DNA from: Erythrobacteraceae bacterium CFH 75059
GTDB taxonomy: Bacteria; Pseudomonadota; Alphaproteobacteria; Sphingomonadales; Sphingomonadaceae
Length of the DNA stretch: 64,000 nt
Direction: 5' to 3'
NCBI GenBank assembly: GCA_004331795.1
Contig: SJSR01000002.1
Coordinates: 1 to 64,000 of the forward strand
Under the pieces are notes generated by a model. The model was not told the origin of the DNA. It saw only the letters and a program-made list of their open reading frames with translations, and made no database searches. Positions within the stretch are counted from its first letter, which is position 1; each line of letters starts with the position of its first letter. This document shows positions 27,480 through 36,664 of the stretch, piece by piece. Position numbers and translations under genes: made by a program.

Positions 27480-27651
27480 TGACAGGGTTCCGTGTGAGTG
27501 GGCAAGGGCGTGACCGCTGCCCGACCAAGACCTGAGGCGCGCCGTGGTTCCCGTCCTCTGCCCGGCTGTGCGCCCGGCGTTTGCCTCGCGCTGCCGCCAG
27601 CGCTACGTTCCGGGAAGGATCCGCAAGGCAGTCGACAGGGAGCGCGGGGCG

Positions 27652-28542
27652 ATGTGCGAGGAAGCGATGCTGCGCAGGTGGGCGCACGAGGAACTCAGCC
27701 GGCGCACCTTCGGGATGGCCGGAGTGGCCGGCGCCGCGGGCCTGCTTGCGGCGTGCGCGGCGGCCGGTCCGGCCGGGGCGGGCGCAACTGCGGCGGCGTC
27801 GGGAACGGTGCGGGGCGGGCGGGTCAACGTGCCGCTGGCAGAGGGCACGAATGACGCCTATTTCACCGCGCTGCGCACGGGCCGGCATCCGGCAGTCATC
27901 CTGTGGCCGGACATTGCCAGCCTGCGCCCGGTGTTCACGCAGATGGCCGACCGGCTGGCAGGACACGGCTTCGCGGTGCTGGTCCTCAATCCCTACTACC
28001 GGGACACGCCGGCACCCGTCTTCGCCGATTTCGCCGCGTTTGTCGCGCAGGGCGGCTTCCAGCGCGTCGGGCCGTGGCGGAGCCGGCTGACGGCGGAGAC
28101 GATCGGCGCCGACACGCGCGCGGCCGTCGCCTGGCTCGACGCGCAGCCGCAGGTCGACACCGCGCGCGGCATCGGCACGCAGGGCTACTGCATGGGCGGT
28201 CCCTTCACCTTCTGGAGCGCCGCAGCGATCCCTCAGCGGGTGAGGGCCGCAGCGAGCTTCCATGGCGGCGGACTGGTGACCGACAATCCCGGCAGCCCGC
28301 ACACGACCTTCGGCGCGACCCGCGCCCATTACCTCGTCGCCATCTCGCAGGACGATGACGCGAAGGCGCCCACCCACAAGACGATCCTCTCCGAAGCGGC
28401 CGCTGCCGCAGGGCGCCCCGCAGTCGTCGAGGTCTACCCGGCGGACCATGGCTGGACCGTGCCGGACTCGCCCGTCTACGACCGCACCCAGGCCGAACGC
28501 GCGTGGGAGGCTCTCCTGGCGCTGTACGCACGCGCGCTCTAG
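27652..28542 (+). CDS. Tat-exported dienelactone hydrolase-family protein
   Basis: An alpha/beta hydrolase of the dienelactone hydrolase family, 296 residues. The N-terminus has a twin-arginine signal (SRRTFGMAG) running into a lipobox-like LLAACA, so it is probably exported folded and perhaps lipidated. The nucleophile is C180 in GTQGYCMGG and the catalytic histidine is H266 in ADHGW, with the aspartate in the SQDDDAKAP region. DLH members cleave dienelactones in chlorocatechol pathways, but no such pathway is nearby, so the substrate is unknown. The start at 27652 is preceded by AGGGAG; earlier in-frame codons lack a ribosome-binding site. Confidence 0.83.
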   Translation: MCEEAMLRRWAHEELSRRTFGMAGVAGAAGLLAACAAAGPAGAGATAAASGTVRGGRVNVPLAEGTNDAYFTALRTGRHPAVILWPDIASLRPVFTQMADRLAGHGFAVLVLNPYYRDTPAPVFADFAAFVAQGGFQRVGPWRSRLTAETIGADTRAAVAWLDAQPQVDTARGIGTQGYCMGGPFTFWSAAAIPQRVRAAASFHGGGLVTDNPGSPHTTFGATRAHYLVAISQDDDAKAPTHKTILSEAAAAAGRPAVVEVYPADHGWTVPDSPVYDRTQAERAWEALLALYARAL

Positions 28543-28560
28543 CGGCCCGGAACAGCCGCG

Positions 28561-29250
28561 GTGCCAGGCATCGATTGCAGTGTCTGCGCGGTGCGCGACA
28601 GCGCCGCCTGCGCCTCGCTCCGGCCGGACGAGCGGGCGGCGCTGGCCCGGCTGGGCCATCACCGGGTGTACGAACGGGGCGAGACCGTGTTCGCCGCCGG
28701 GGATCCTCAGGACGTCTGCGCCACCCTGACACAGGGACTGCTCAAGGTGTCGCACCATGACGAGCAGGGGCACGAGCGGATCCTCAGCCTCGTGCACCCG
28801 TCCGGCTTCGTGGGCGAGTTGTTCTCGCCGCTCATCCGCCATGACGTGATCGCGCTCGCTCGCAGCACCGTCTGCGTGTTCGCGTGGGCGGACTACGAAG
28901 CCGCCATCGAACAGCATCCCGCGCTCGCACGGGCGCTGCTGCGCCGTGCCGCGGAGGATCTGTATACGGCCCGTGCCCAGATCGCCCTCGACGGTCGCCG
29001 GTCGGCAGCGGCGCGGGTCGCGGGGCTGCTGCTTTCCCTGTCCCATGCCGCGAGCCCGTCCCCCTGCCACGGGGCGGTGCAGTTCGACCTGCCGGTCAAC
29101 CGGGGAGAACTGGCCACGCTGCTGGGACTGACCATCGAAACCGTCAGCCGCCAGTTCGGGCGGCTCGAGAGGGACGGTCTGCTGCGCCGGCACGGAACGC
29201 GCGGCGTCGAACTGCTCGACACCGCGCGCCTCGAGCAGCTGGCAGCCTAG
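28561..29250 (+). CDS. FNR-type oxygen-responsive regulator (FnrL-like)
   Basis: A 229-residue Crp/Fnr regulator with the marks of an oxygen-labile [4Fe-4S] sensor: cysteines C6, C9 and C17 (CSVCAVRDSAAC) near the N-terminus plus C105 in STVCVFAW, matching the four FNR ligands. A cyclic-nucleotide-like domain and a long dimer helix follow. The C-terminal helix-turn-helix has E193, S196 and R197 (IETVSRQF), the residues that in FNR read TTGAT half-sites. A perfect TTGAT-N4-ATCAA site occurs 0.5 kb away at 29741. The start is the GTG at 28561. It ends convergent with, and overlapping by 4 nt, the membrane gene that carries that site. Confidence 0.9.
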   Translation: MPGIDCSVCAVRDSAACASLRPDERAALARLGHHRVYERGETVFAAGDPQDVCATLTQGLLKVSHHDEQGHERILSLVHPSGFVGELFSPLIRHDVIALARSTVCVFAWADYEAAIEQHPALARALLRRAAEDLYTARAQIALDGRRSAAARVAGLLLSLSHAASPSPCHGAVQFDLPVNRGELATLLGLTIETVSRQFGRLERDGLLRRHGTRGVELLDTARLEQLAA

Positions 29251-29687
29251 AGGAGAAAGGCCGCGAGGGTGACGATCGCGACACCCCAGCCAAGCACCAG
29301 CGCCGGGAGGATGAGGGTCTGCACCACCGCGTCACGGCCACTGCACCGCCCCGTCAGCGTCATGATGCCGTCCCGCGCGAACTCGTCCATGCGCGGCGCG
29401 GGAGCTGCGCCGGCCGGACCCATCTGCGCCCACAGCATCGGAACGAAGTAGAACGCCGCCGTGAACAGCACGAAGATGACCATGGGCAGGATCATCTCGG
29501 GGCTGGTGAAGCCGACGAACATCACCGCGAGATAGGCGAGGAACAGGCCGAAATAGGTCACGTGCAGGGCAACCGGCAAACCGAAATTGCGCTGCTCGAT
29601 GTCCTGCCGGATGTTGGCCACCGGCGTGGACAGCCGGGCCAGCGCGGCGCTCTGCTCCAGCTCGGCCTTGGTGATCAGACGGGTCAT
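29247..29687 (-). CDS. FNR-box-associated three-helix membrane protein, unknown function
   Basis: A 146-residue protein with a soluble N-terminus of about 35 residues and three predicted membrane helices (around 38-61, 64-88 and 122-146). I do not recognise the family. A GGAGATGCC segment just before the ATG at 29687 supplies a ribosome-binding site. A perfect FNR box lies 53 nt upstream of the start, so expression is probably switched on (or off) by FnrL under low oxygen. Its gene is convergent with the fnrL gene. It lacks obvious haem-ligand pairs or catalytic motifs. Confidence 0.72.
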   Translation of the reverse strand: MTRLITKAELEQSAALARLSTPVANIRQDIEQRNFGLPVALHVTYFGLFLAYLAVMFVGFTSPEMILPMVIFVLFTAAFYFVPMLWAQMGPAGAAPAPRMDEFARDGIMTLTGRCSGRDAVVQTLILPALVLGWGVAIVTLAAFLL

Positions 29688-29740
29688 CGGGCATCTCCTT
29701 GGTTGATGCCCGCGTGTGACACGCCTCTCGGCGCCGCGCT

Positions 29741-29754
29741 TTGATCCCGATCAA
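29741..29754 (-). promoter_or_regulatory. FNR/FnrL binding site (TTGAT-N4-ATCAA)
   Basis: TTGATCCCGATCAA is a perfect match to the FNR/FnrL consensus inverted repeat. It lies 53 nt upstream of the membrane gene starting at 29687 and 4 nt outside the end of the queuosine-transporter gene, so the only promoter it can serve on this side is that of the membrane gene. Confidence 0.8.
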
Positions 29755-29758
29755 ATCG

Positions 29759-30448
29759 TCAGCGGGCGGAGCGCGGGGCCGTTGCGCCGTCAAGCCAGCG
29801 GCCCAGCCGCACCGCCGCCACGATCAGGGGCGGCACGAACACGAAGGACAGCACGATCTTGGCCAGCGCCTGCCCCAGGATCAGCTCGCCGATCGGAAAC
29901 TCGCCATAGAACGCCAGCGTGATGAAGATGACGCTGTCGATGGCCTGGCTGATGGCCGAGGCGATCGCTCCACGGATCATCAGCACTCCGCCGCCCTGCG
30001 ACGCCGAGGAACCGCCCGATCCGCGCAGCTTGTCGAAGATCCAGACATTGAGGAGCAGGGACACGCCATAGGCGACCGGACCCGCAGCCATGATCCGCGG
30101 CGTGCTCGACAGCACGGTCTGGAAGGCCGCAATTCTTTCGGCCGGCATCTGCGCCGAGGGCGGCAGTTGCAGCACCACGAAGATCAGCAGGATGGACAGC
30201 GCCAGCGGTGCAAACCCCCACAGGACAAGCCGGTCGGCCGTCTGCCGCCCGTGCAGCTGCGCCACCGCGCTTGACAGCACCACCAGCAGCAGGAAGGCGA
30301 AGATGCCGCTTTCCACCGCGAGCGGACCCAGCGCCACCTGCTTGAAGGCCAGCACGCCGGCCACCACGGTCATCCCGCCATAGACGAGGGCAAAGGCGAA
30401 CAGCGATCGCGCAAGCACCGGCGCAGCGGCGGGAGAACCATCGGGCAT
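29759..30448 (-). CDS. Queuosine-precursor transporter (YhhQ/VUT family)
   Basis: A 229-residue inner-membrane protein of the YhhQ (DUF165) family, importers of the queuosine precursors preQ0/preQ1. The family signatures are ASAISQAIDSVIFITLAFYG and PIGELILGQALAKIVLSFVF; about six hydrophobic helices are seen. The long extracytoplasmic loop and the position next to unrelated genes give no further clue. No queuosine synthesis genes are in the window. Confidence 0.88.
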   Translation of the reverse strand: MPDGSPAAAPVLARSLFAFALVYGGMTVVAGVLAFKQVALGPLAVESGIFAFLLLVVLSSAVAQLHGRQTADRLVLWGFAPLALSILLIFVVLQLPPSAQMPAERIAAFQTVLSSTPRIMAAGPVAYGVSLLLNVWIFDKLRGSGGSSASQGGGVLMIRGAIASAISQAIDSVIFITLAFYGEFPIGELILGQALAKIVLSFVFVPPLIVAAVRLGRWLDGATAPRSAR

Positions 30449-30613
30449 GTCCGGCTGCTATGGCCGGCGGGCGCAAAAGGAAAGCCCTGCGCGCCGATGC
30501 CGGACAACCGTCCACAAGTGAGTTGCACTGGCGCCGATGGTGTGATTGACGCACCCGCGACGCACACGCGGTAGGGCCGGCACCGTCGGTTGGGTGTGCC
30601 GGAGGGAACCGCA

Positions 30614-31927
30614 ATGCCGCCATACGTCATTAGCCTGCTGGGCATTGCCGCCATTCTGGCGATCGCCGTCCTGCTCTCGACGGCGCGCCGCCGGATCCGG
30701 TTGCGGGTCGTGGCGGCCGCCTTCGCGCTTCAGGCGCTGCTCGCCTTTCTGGTGCTCGCCACCACCGGCGGACGCCGCGTGATCGGGGCGATGTCGGATG
30801 GGGTGGCGGCGCTGCTGTCCTATGCCAATGCGGGAACGGCATTCCTTTTCGGCGCGGACAATCCGCTTCAGAACACCTTCGCGCTCGGCGCGCTGCCGGT
30901 CATCGTGTTCTTCGCGTCCCTGGTGTCGATCCTCTATCACCTTGGCATCATGCAGCGCGTCGTGCGCTGGGTCGGCGGCGCGATCGGCTGGCTGACGGGG
31001 ATCAGCCGGGTCGAGTCGCTGGGCGCGGCCGCCAACATCTTTGTCGGCCAGTCGGAAAGTCCGCTCGTCGTGCGCCCCTATCTTGCCGCGCTTCCGCCGA
31101 GCCGGCTGTTCACGCTGATGAGCGTCGGCATGGCTGGCGTGGCAGGCACGATCCTCGCGGCCTATGCGGGGCTGCTCGGCCCGTCCTACCTGCCCTTCCT
31201 GCTGGCCGCCGCGTTCATGTCCGCGCCGGGCGGCATACTGATGGCCAAGATCATCATGCCCGACGAGGGCGAGCCGCAGCCTCTCATCGACGGGCCCATC
31301 GCGCTGCCCGACACCCGCATCAGCGGGGAAGGGCCGGCCGCCATCACCGAAGGCGAGAAGCCGCACGAAGTGGAGGCCGCCGAGACGTTCGAGGAAGGGC
31401 ATCGTCCCGCCAATCTCATCGAGGCGGCGGCGCAAGGAGCCCAGACCGGCGTGCGGCTGGCGGTGGCGGTCGGCGCAATGGTGCTCGCCTTCGTCGCGCT
31501 CGTCGCGCTCGCGAATGGCGTTCTGGGCTGGGCCGGCGGCCTGTTCGGAATCGCCGATCTGTCGTTCCAGCGGCTGCTCGGCTTCGTCTTCGCGCCGCTG
31601 ATGTTCCTCGTCGGCGTGCCTTGGGAACAGGCGGGCGTTGCGGGCGGGCTGTTCGGCACCAAGATCGTGCTCAACGAGTTCGTCGCCTTCATCGATCTTG
31701 GCGCACTCGGCCCCGAGGCCCTGAGCGAACGCAGCCGCGCCATCGTGACCTTCGCCCTGTGCGGGTTTGCCAACTTCTCGTCCATCGCCATCCAGATGGC
31801 GGTCACCGGCGGACTTGCTCCGAACCAGCGACCGGTTATAGCGCGGCTCGGCCTGCGGGCGCTCGCGGCGGGGTCGCTCGCCAATCTGATGAGCGCGGCG
31901 CTTGCCGGGCTGTTTTTGCCTTACTGA
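30614..31927 (+). CDS. Concentrative nucleoside transporter (CNT/NupC family)
   Basis: A 437-residue cation-coupled nucleoside importer. Signatures include IFVGQSESPLVVRPYL and KIVLNEFVAFIDL with TFALCGFANFSSIAIQ, all part of the CNT transport core; around nine or ten membrane helices are visible. A charged loop of about 60 residues (EGEPQPLIDGPIALPD to HRPANLIEA) separates the two halves. The ATG at 30614 follows GGAGGG. It may work with thymidine kinase (5.1 kb) in nucleoside salvage. The next gene starts 10 nt after its stop, so the two may be co-transcribed. Confidence 0.93.
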   Translation: MPPYVISLLGIAAILAIAVLLSTARRRIRLRVVAAAFALQALLAFLVLATTGGRRVIGAMSDGVAALLSYANAGTAFLFGADNPLQNTFALGALPVIVFFASLVSILYHLGIMQRVVRWVGGAIGWLTGISRVESLGAAANIFVGQSESPLVVRPYLAALPPSRLFTLMSVGMAGVAGTILAAYAGLLGPSYLPFLLAAAFMSAPGGILMAKIIMPDEGEPQPLIDGPIALPDTRISGEGPAAITEGEKPHEVEAAETFEEGHRPANLIEAAAQGAQTGVRLAVAVGAMVLAFVALVALANGVLGWAGGLFGIADLSFQRLLGFVFAPLMFLVGVPWEQAGVAGGLFGTKIVLNEFVAFIDLGALGPEALSERSRAIVTFALCGFANFSSIAIQMAVTGGLAPNQRPVIARLGLRALAAGSLANLMSAALAGLFLPY

Positions 31928-31937
31928 GAGGGCCGCC

Positions 31938-32867
31938 ATGTCCGACATCGCCATCGTCTCGCTTGCCCGCCCGCTTCCCGATGTGGCCAGCGAACTGGGC
32001 CGCTCGTTCGAGGAATACGGCTTCGGCGTGGTGCGCGACCACGGCATCCCGGCCGAACTCATCCGCCGGGCGGAAGAGATGTCGCGGGCCTTCTTCGCGC
32101 TCCCCGAGGAGGTGAAGCGGTCCTACCATCTGCCCGGCAAGGGCGGGGCGCGCGGCTATACGCCGTTCGGCACCGAGCGGGCAAAGGACGCGGCCGTGCA
32201 CGACCTCAAGGAGTTCTGGCACGTCGGGCGCAGCCTGCCGGAAGGGCATGCCTTCTCCGCGGTGATGGCGCCCAATGTCTGGCCGGAGGAGATCCCGGGC
32301 TTTCGCGCCACGTTCGAGGCGCTCTATGCCGCGTTCGAGACGGCCGGCGCCCGCGTGCTCGAGGCGGTCGCGCTCCATCTCGGACTGCCGCAGGACTGGT
32401 TCGCCGACACGGTGCGTGACGGCAATTCCGTGATGCGGCTGCTCCACTACCCGCCACTTGACGGCGCTGATGCCGAAGGCGCCATTCGCGCCGCCGCGCA
32501 TGGTGACATCAACACCATCACCCTGCTGCTGGGGGCGGAGGAGGCCGGGCTGGAACTGCTCACCACCGCGGGCGAGTGGAAGGCGGTCGACGTTCCCGAA
32601 GGCGCGCTGGTCATCAACATCGGCGACATGCTCGATCGTCTCACCAACGGACGGCTGCGCTCGACCACGCACCGGGTCGTCAACCCGCGCGGCGAGGCGG
32701 CCTACCGGTCGCGCTATTCGATGCCGTTCTTTCTGCACTTCCGGCCCGACTTCGTGATCGAGACGCTCCCGTCCTGCATCGACCCGGCACACCCCGACGA
32801 CCACCCGGCCCCGATCTCCAGCCACGAGTTCCTTCAGCAGCGCCTGCGCGAGATCAACCTGGCCTGA
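31938..32867 (+). CDS. 2-oxoglutarate/Fe(II) dioxygenase, isopenicillin-N-synthase family
   Basis: A 309-residue non-haem iron oxygenase. The DIOX_N region opens the protein (DIAIVSLARPLPDVASELGRSFEEYGFGVVRDHGI). The iron triad is H188, D190 (HGDINTITLL) and H245 (STTHRVVNP), followed by the RYSMPFF R-x-S motif that binds 2-oxoglutarate. Related bacterial genes are often annotated as isopenicillin N synthase family, but no beta-lactam genes are here, so a role in small-molecule hydroxylation is more likely. It lies 10 nt after the nucleoside transporter, hinting at nucleoside or nucleobase metabolism. Confidence 0.88.
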   Translation: MSDIAIVSLARPLPDVASELGRSFEEYGFGVVRDHGIPAELIRRAEEMSRAFFALPEEVKRSYHLPGKGGARGYTPFGTERAKDAAVHDLKEFWHVGRSLPEGHAFSAVMAPNVWPEEIPGFRATFEALYAAFETAGARVLEAVALHLGLPQDWFADTVRDGNSVMRLLHYPPLDGADAEGAIRAAAHGDINTITLLLGAEEAGLELLTTAGEWKAVDVPEGALVINIGDMLDRLTNGRLRSTTHRVVNPRGEAAYRSRYSMPFFLHFRPDFVIETLPSCIDPAHPDDHPAPISSHEFLQQRLREINLA

Positions 32868-33089
32868 GTCGCGCCGGTCGTGACGAAGCCGCGTGCAGTG
32901 CGACCTTTATGCAACATCGAACATGCTGAAAACGCTCGACTTCTTGCGCCCCGTCACAGGGGGCTCACCGGATTGCGCTGCTGTAACGAGCCGGTAACAA
33001 AAGCTGTCTCCTAGCCGGCCCGACCACGCCGACGGCCACGGGCCTGCGTGCGCGCATCAGCATGTGAATGGACACTAGGGGTTGATCCG

Positions 33090-36000
33090 ATGAAACTCAG
33101 ATACCTGCTCGCAGCCAGCGTCGCGAGCCTTTCGGCGGCAGGCGTGCTGGCGCCGGCCGTGACCATGGCGCAGGAGATCACCTCGACAATCCAGGGAACG
33201 GTGCTGGACGACTCGGGCAATCCGGTGGCCGGCGCGACGGTCATCGTGACCGACACCCGCACCGGCGCCTCGCGGACCAGCGTGACGGGTGCAGCGGGCA
33301 CCTTCGTCGTGCAGAACCTTGTCACCGGCGGCCCTTACACAGTGTCGGCGAACGCCGAGGGGCTTGAGGGCCAGACCGTCGGCAACATCTTCACCTCGCT
33401 CCAGGGGCCGACCGCGCTGACCTTTTCCCTGTCGGCCGGGACGGGCGAGATCGTCGTCACTGGCACGCGAGTCCGGGTGACTCAGCTTGCCGTCGGACCG
33501 GGCAGCAGCTTCACGGCCGAAATCCTCGCCAACGCGCCGACGTTCAACCGCGACGTGCGCGACATCATCCGTATCGATCCGCGCGTCAGCCTCGACCGGG
33601 ATGACGGCGGTTCGGGCGCCGACCGCATCTCCTGCCTTGGCGGCAACGACCGCGGCAACGCCTTCACCGTCGACGGGATCAGCCAAGGCGACATCTACGG
33701 CCTGAACGACACGGGCTTTTCGTCGCGCTCGTCGGCACCGATCCCGTTCGATGCCGTGCGTGAGACGCAGGTGCAGTTCGCTCCGTTCGATGTCGACTTC
33801 GGCAATTTCACCGGCTGCGCCATCAACGTCATCACCCGGTCGGGCACCAACGAGTACCAGCTGGGCGGCTTCTTCGAATATTCGAACAGCGACCTTCGCG
33901 GGGACACGGTGGCCGGCCGGCCCGTGGCGCGCATTGAACCGGAGAAGCGCTGGGGCGTCTATCTTGGCGGACCGGTGATCCGCGACCGCCTGTTCCTGTT
34001 CGGCGCCTACGAGAACCAGCGCGCCGGCCAGTCGCAGGATGACGGTCCGGCCGGGGCCGGCTTCGCCAATGAGCTGCGCGGCGTCTCGCTCCAGCAGTTC
34101 AACGAGATTTCCGAAGTCCTGCGCACCGTATACGGCATCGATACGGGACCGCTGGTGACCAACCGGCCGTTCACGAACGAGCGATGGTTCGTCCGCGGCG
34201 ATCTGCAGATCACCGACGATCACCGTCTGGAGGCGACCTACCAGAAGCTTCAGGAAGCCGCGACGCGTCCGGACGACTTCTTCACCGGCCAAACGTCGCC
34301 CCAGGTGGTCGGTCAGAACACCTTCTTCCGCAGCGGCACCGACTCCGACTACTATTCCGCCCGCCTGTTCTCGCAGTGGACGGACAGGGTCGCGACCGAG
34401 CTGCGCTTCTCGCGCTCCAAGGTGCAGGACATTCAGGATCCGATCGGTGGCGGCGAGGCGCAGTCGGCCAATCCGATCCCGCGCATCATCGTCGGTGTGC
34501 CGAACACGGGCGGGGTGCCGAACGGCACGGTGCTGGCGGGTCCGGGCAACTCGCGCTCGGCCAATGACCTGCGCTCGACCATCGACCAGTACCGGGCGGT
34601 GTTGCGGATCGATGCCGACAGCCACCAGCTCAAGTTCGGCATGGAAGTGAACCACGCCGACCTGTTCAACCTGTTCGTGCAGAACGCGACCGGGACGCTG
34701 GTCTTCCGCAACATCAACGACCTGCGTGCCGGTCTGCTGTCGCCGGGCCTTGGCAACAACCAGACGAGCACGACCCCGGCCAACGTGGTGGGCGGCCAGA
34801 CCGAAGGCGCGTTCGGCAACTTCTCCGCCACCGGCGACGTCAACGACGCGGCCGCGGCCTTCAACCGGACCATCTTCTCCGTCTTCGCGCAGGACGAGTG
34901 GCGGGTGACGTCGCAGCTCGGTCTGACGGCGGGTGTGCGCCTCGACTGGTATGACGGCGGGCGGCCGGACCTCAACCCGAACTTCGTGCGCCGGTACGGG
35001 GTCAACAACAATGGCGGCTTCAGCAGCCTCGATCCCATCATCATGCCGCGCGTGGCGCTGACCTACGACATCGACGAGTTCGGGGTGTTCTCGCGGGCGC
35101 AGCTGCGTGCCGGCGTGGGCGTGTTCTCGGGCGGCGATCCGCTGGTGTGGTTCGGCAATGCCTTCCAGAACGACGGCAGCGCCTTCGCCCTGGGCACGAC
35201 CCAGGCGGCCGGATGTCTTCCGCAGGCGCCTGGACAGATCAGTGTGCTCCAGAACGGGCGCTTCACGGGTCTGCCGACCTGCTTCCGCGACGCGGCGATC
35301 GCCACTGCGGCGGCCGGACAGGGCTTCACCCAGTCGATTGATCCGGACATCAAGGTTGCCAGCGTGCTGCGCGCCAATGTCGGCTTCCAGACGACGCTCG
35401 ACCTGACCGACACCGGCTTCTTCAGTGGCTGGAACCTTAACCTCGACTACATCTACAGTCGCTATCGCAACCCCTACACGGTGGTCGACCTCGCGCAGAC
35501 GCCCGACATCCGGGCCGGTCTGAACGGCTTCACCATCGACGGACGGCCGATCTACCAGGCGATCGACACGCTGCGTCCGGGCTGCACCGCGACACTCGTC
35601 GACATCAATCCGACCCCGGTTTACCAGGGCGTCACGGCTGCCTGCTTCAGCACGGCCCGCATCAACGAGCTGATGCTCACCAATGCCGGTCCGTTCCGCA
35701 GCCACAACGCCTCGGTGATCCTGTCGAAGCGGTTCGATGGCGGTGTGCTGACGGAAGGCGGGTCGAGCTTCTTCAGCCTCGGCTATGCGTTTTCGGACGC
35801 GCAGGACCGGCGCAATATGTACAACTCGACCGCCGGGTCGAACTACTCGCTGTCGGCCGCCTTCGACCGGCAGAACCCCGACCCGTCGCGCAGCTTCTTC
35901 TCCAGCCGGCACAACATTTCGCTGGGGGCGAGCTTCGGAGAGGAATTCTTCTCCGATCTGACCACCCGCCTCGGGCTGACCTTCGTTGCCCGGTCGGGGC

Positions 36001-36533
36001 GTCCGTACAGCCTGACCTTCACCGGCAACGGCGTGTTCAGCGACAGCCGCTCGGGGGCCGACAACGCCCTGCTGTACATCCCGAGCGGGGCGAACGATCC
36101 GAACGTCTCGCCGCTGTCCACCCCTGGCGTGGCCCAGCGCGTGACCGACTTCGCCCAGAGCCTCAAGTGCGCCCGCGACTACATCGGCCGCTCGATCGAA
36201 CGGAACACCTGTTCGAACGACTGGTTCTATGACCTCGATGTCCAGCTGTCGCAGGAACTGCCCGGTCCCGGCCGGCTGTTCGGCCGCAACGATCGCCTGC
36301 GGGTCTATGCGATGGTCGACAACTTCCTGAACCTGCTCGACTCCGACTGGAACGTGCAGCGCCGGCGTGACTTCGCCGGTCGTCAGGACGTGGCGCAGGT
36401 GAGCGGTGTCGATGCTCAGGGTCGCTACATTTTCACCAACGCCAACGGCATCGATACGTTCGACGCCGACAACGGCATCAACGTGTCCTCGTCGGTGTGG
36501 CGCCTCAAGGTCGGGGTGAACTACGACTTCTGA
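33090..36533 (+). CDS. Oar-like TonB-dependent receptor with carboxypeptidase-regulatory domain
   Basis: An 1147-residue outer-membrane protein. It has a signal peptide (MKLRYLLAASVASLSAAGVLAPAVTMAQE), a carboxypeptidase-regulatory-like beta-sandwich (about residues 28-112, QGTVLDDSGNPVAGATVIVTD), a plug domain (GEIVVTGTRVRV onward, with TVDGISQGDIYGLND) and a long barrel that ends in phenylalanine (LKVGVNYDF). This architecture matches Oar proteins of myxobacteria and many sphingomonad receptors, some linked to protein or peptide uptake. The ATG at 33090 is chosen for its signal peptide. A strong terminator follows, and a TonB-like gene lies 131 nt downstream. Confidence 0.92.
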   Translation: MKLRYLLAASVASLSAAGVLAPAVTMAQEITSTIQGTVLDDSGNPVAGATVIVTDTRTGASRTSVTGAAGTFVVQNLVTGGPYTVSANAEGLEGQTVGNIFTSLQGPTALTFSLSAGTGEIVVTGTRVRVTQLAVGPGSSFTAEILANAPTFNRDVRDIIRIDPRVSLDRDDGGSGADRISCLGGNDRGNAFTVDGISQGDIYGLNDTGFSSRSSAPIPFDAVRETQVQFAPFDVDFGNFTGCAINVITRSGTNEYQLGGFFEYSNSDLRGDTVAGRPVARIEPEKRWGVYLGGPVIRDRLFLFGAYENQRAGQSQDDGPAGAGFANELRGVSLQQFNEISEVLRTVYGIDTGPLVTNRPFTNERWFVRGDLQITDDHRLEATYQKLQEAATRPDDFFTGQTSPQVVGQNTFFRSGTDSDYYSARLFSQWTDRVATELRFSRSKVQDIQDPIGGGEAQSANPIPRIIVGVPNTGGVPNGTVLAGPGNSRSANDLRSTIDQYRAVLRIDADSHQLKFGMEVNHADLFNLFVQNATGTLVFRNINDLRAGLLSPGLGNNQTSTTPANVVGGQTEGAFGNFSATGDVNDAAAAFNRTIFSVFAQDEWRVTSQLGLTAGVRLDWYDGGRPDLNPNFVRRYGVNNNGGFSSLDPIIMPRVALTYDIDEFGVFSRAQLRAGVGVFSGGDPLVWFGNAFQNDGSAFALGTTQAAGCLPQAPGQISVLQNGRFTGLPTCFRDAAIATAAAGQGFTQSIDPDIKVASVLRANVGFQTTLDLTDTGFFSGWNLNLDYIYSRYRNPYTVVDLAQTPDIRAGLNGFTIDGRPIYQAIDTLRPGCTATLVDINPTPVYQGVTAACFSTARINELMLTNAGPFRSHNASVILSKRFDGGVLTEGGSSFFSLGYAFSDAQDRRNMYNSTAGSNYSLSAAFDRQNPDPSRSFFSSRHNISLGASFGEEFFSDLTTRLGLTFVARSGRPYSLTFTGNGVFSDSRSGADNALLYIPSGANDPNVSPLSTPGVAQRVTDFAQSLKCARDYIGRSIERNTCSNDWFYDLDVQLSQELPGPGRLFGRNDRLRVYAMVDNFLNLLDSDWNVQRRRDFAGRQDVAQVSGVDAQGRYIFTNANGIDTFDADNGINVSSSVWRLKVGVNYDF

Positions 36534-36556
36534 TCACGCCGGCTGTGACTGCGGCG

Positions 36557-36585
36557 AAGGCGGCGCTCCCCGGAGCGCCGCCTTT
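36557..36585 (+). terminator. Rho-independent terminator after the Oar-like receptor
   Basis: A perfect 13-bp inverted repeat (AAGGCGGCGCTCC at 36557-36569 with 36572-36584) ends in CCTTTG. The inner pairs must open to form the loop. It stands 23 nt after the receptor stop. Confidence 0.8.
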
Positions 36586-36664
36586 GCTGTGCCTGGGCAC
36601 ACGATGTCGTCACAGGGCGGAGCGCAAATGCGGTGTTAAGCGTTCAAGGCTACACTTTGCCGCC

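Noticed and set aside
31938-32867. Annotation of the oxygenase as a true isopenicillin N synthase
   Set aside because: The iron and 2-oxoglutarate motifs place it in the broad dioxygenase family, and no ACV synthetase or other beta-lactam gene is near.
33075-35912. A 945-codon open frame on the minus strand through the Oar-like receptor gene
   Set aside because: It is a shadow of the real gene in GC-rich DNA. Composition is Arg/Val/Glu/Gly-rich with no domain, signal or ribosome-binding site, while the plus strand encodes a clear receptor.
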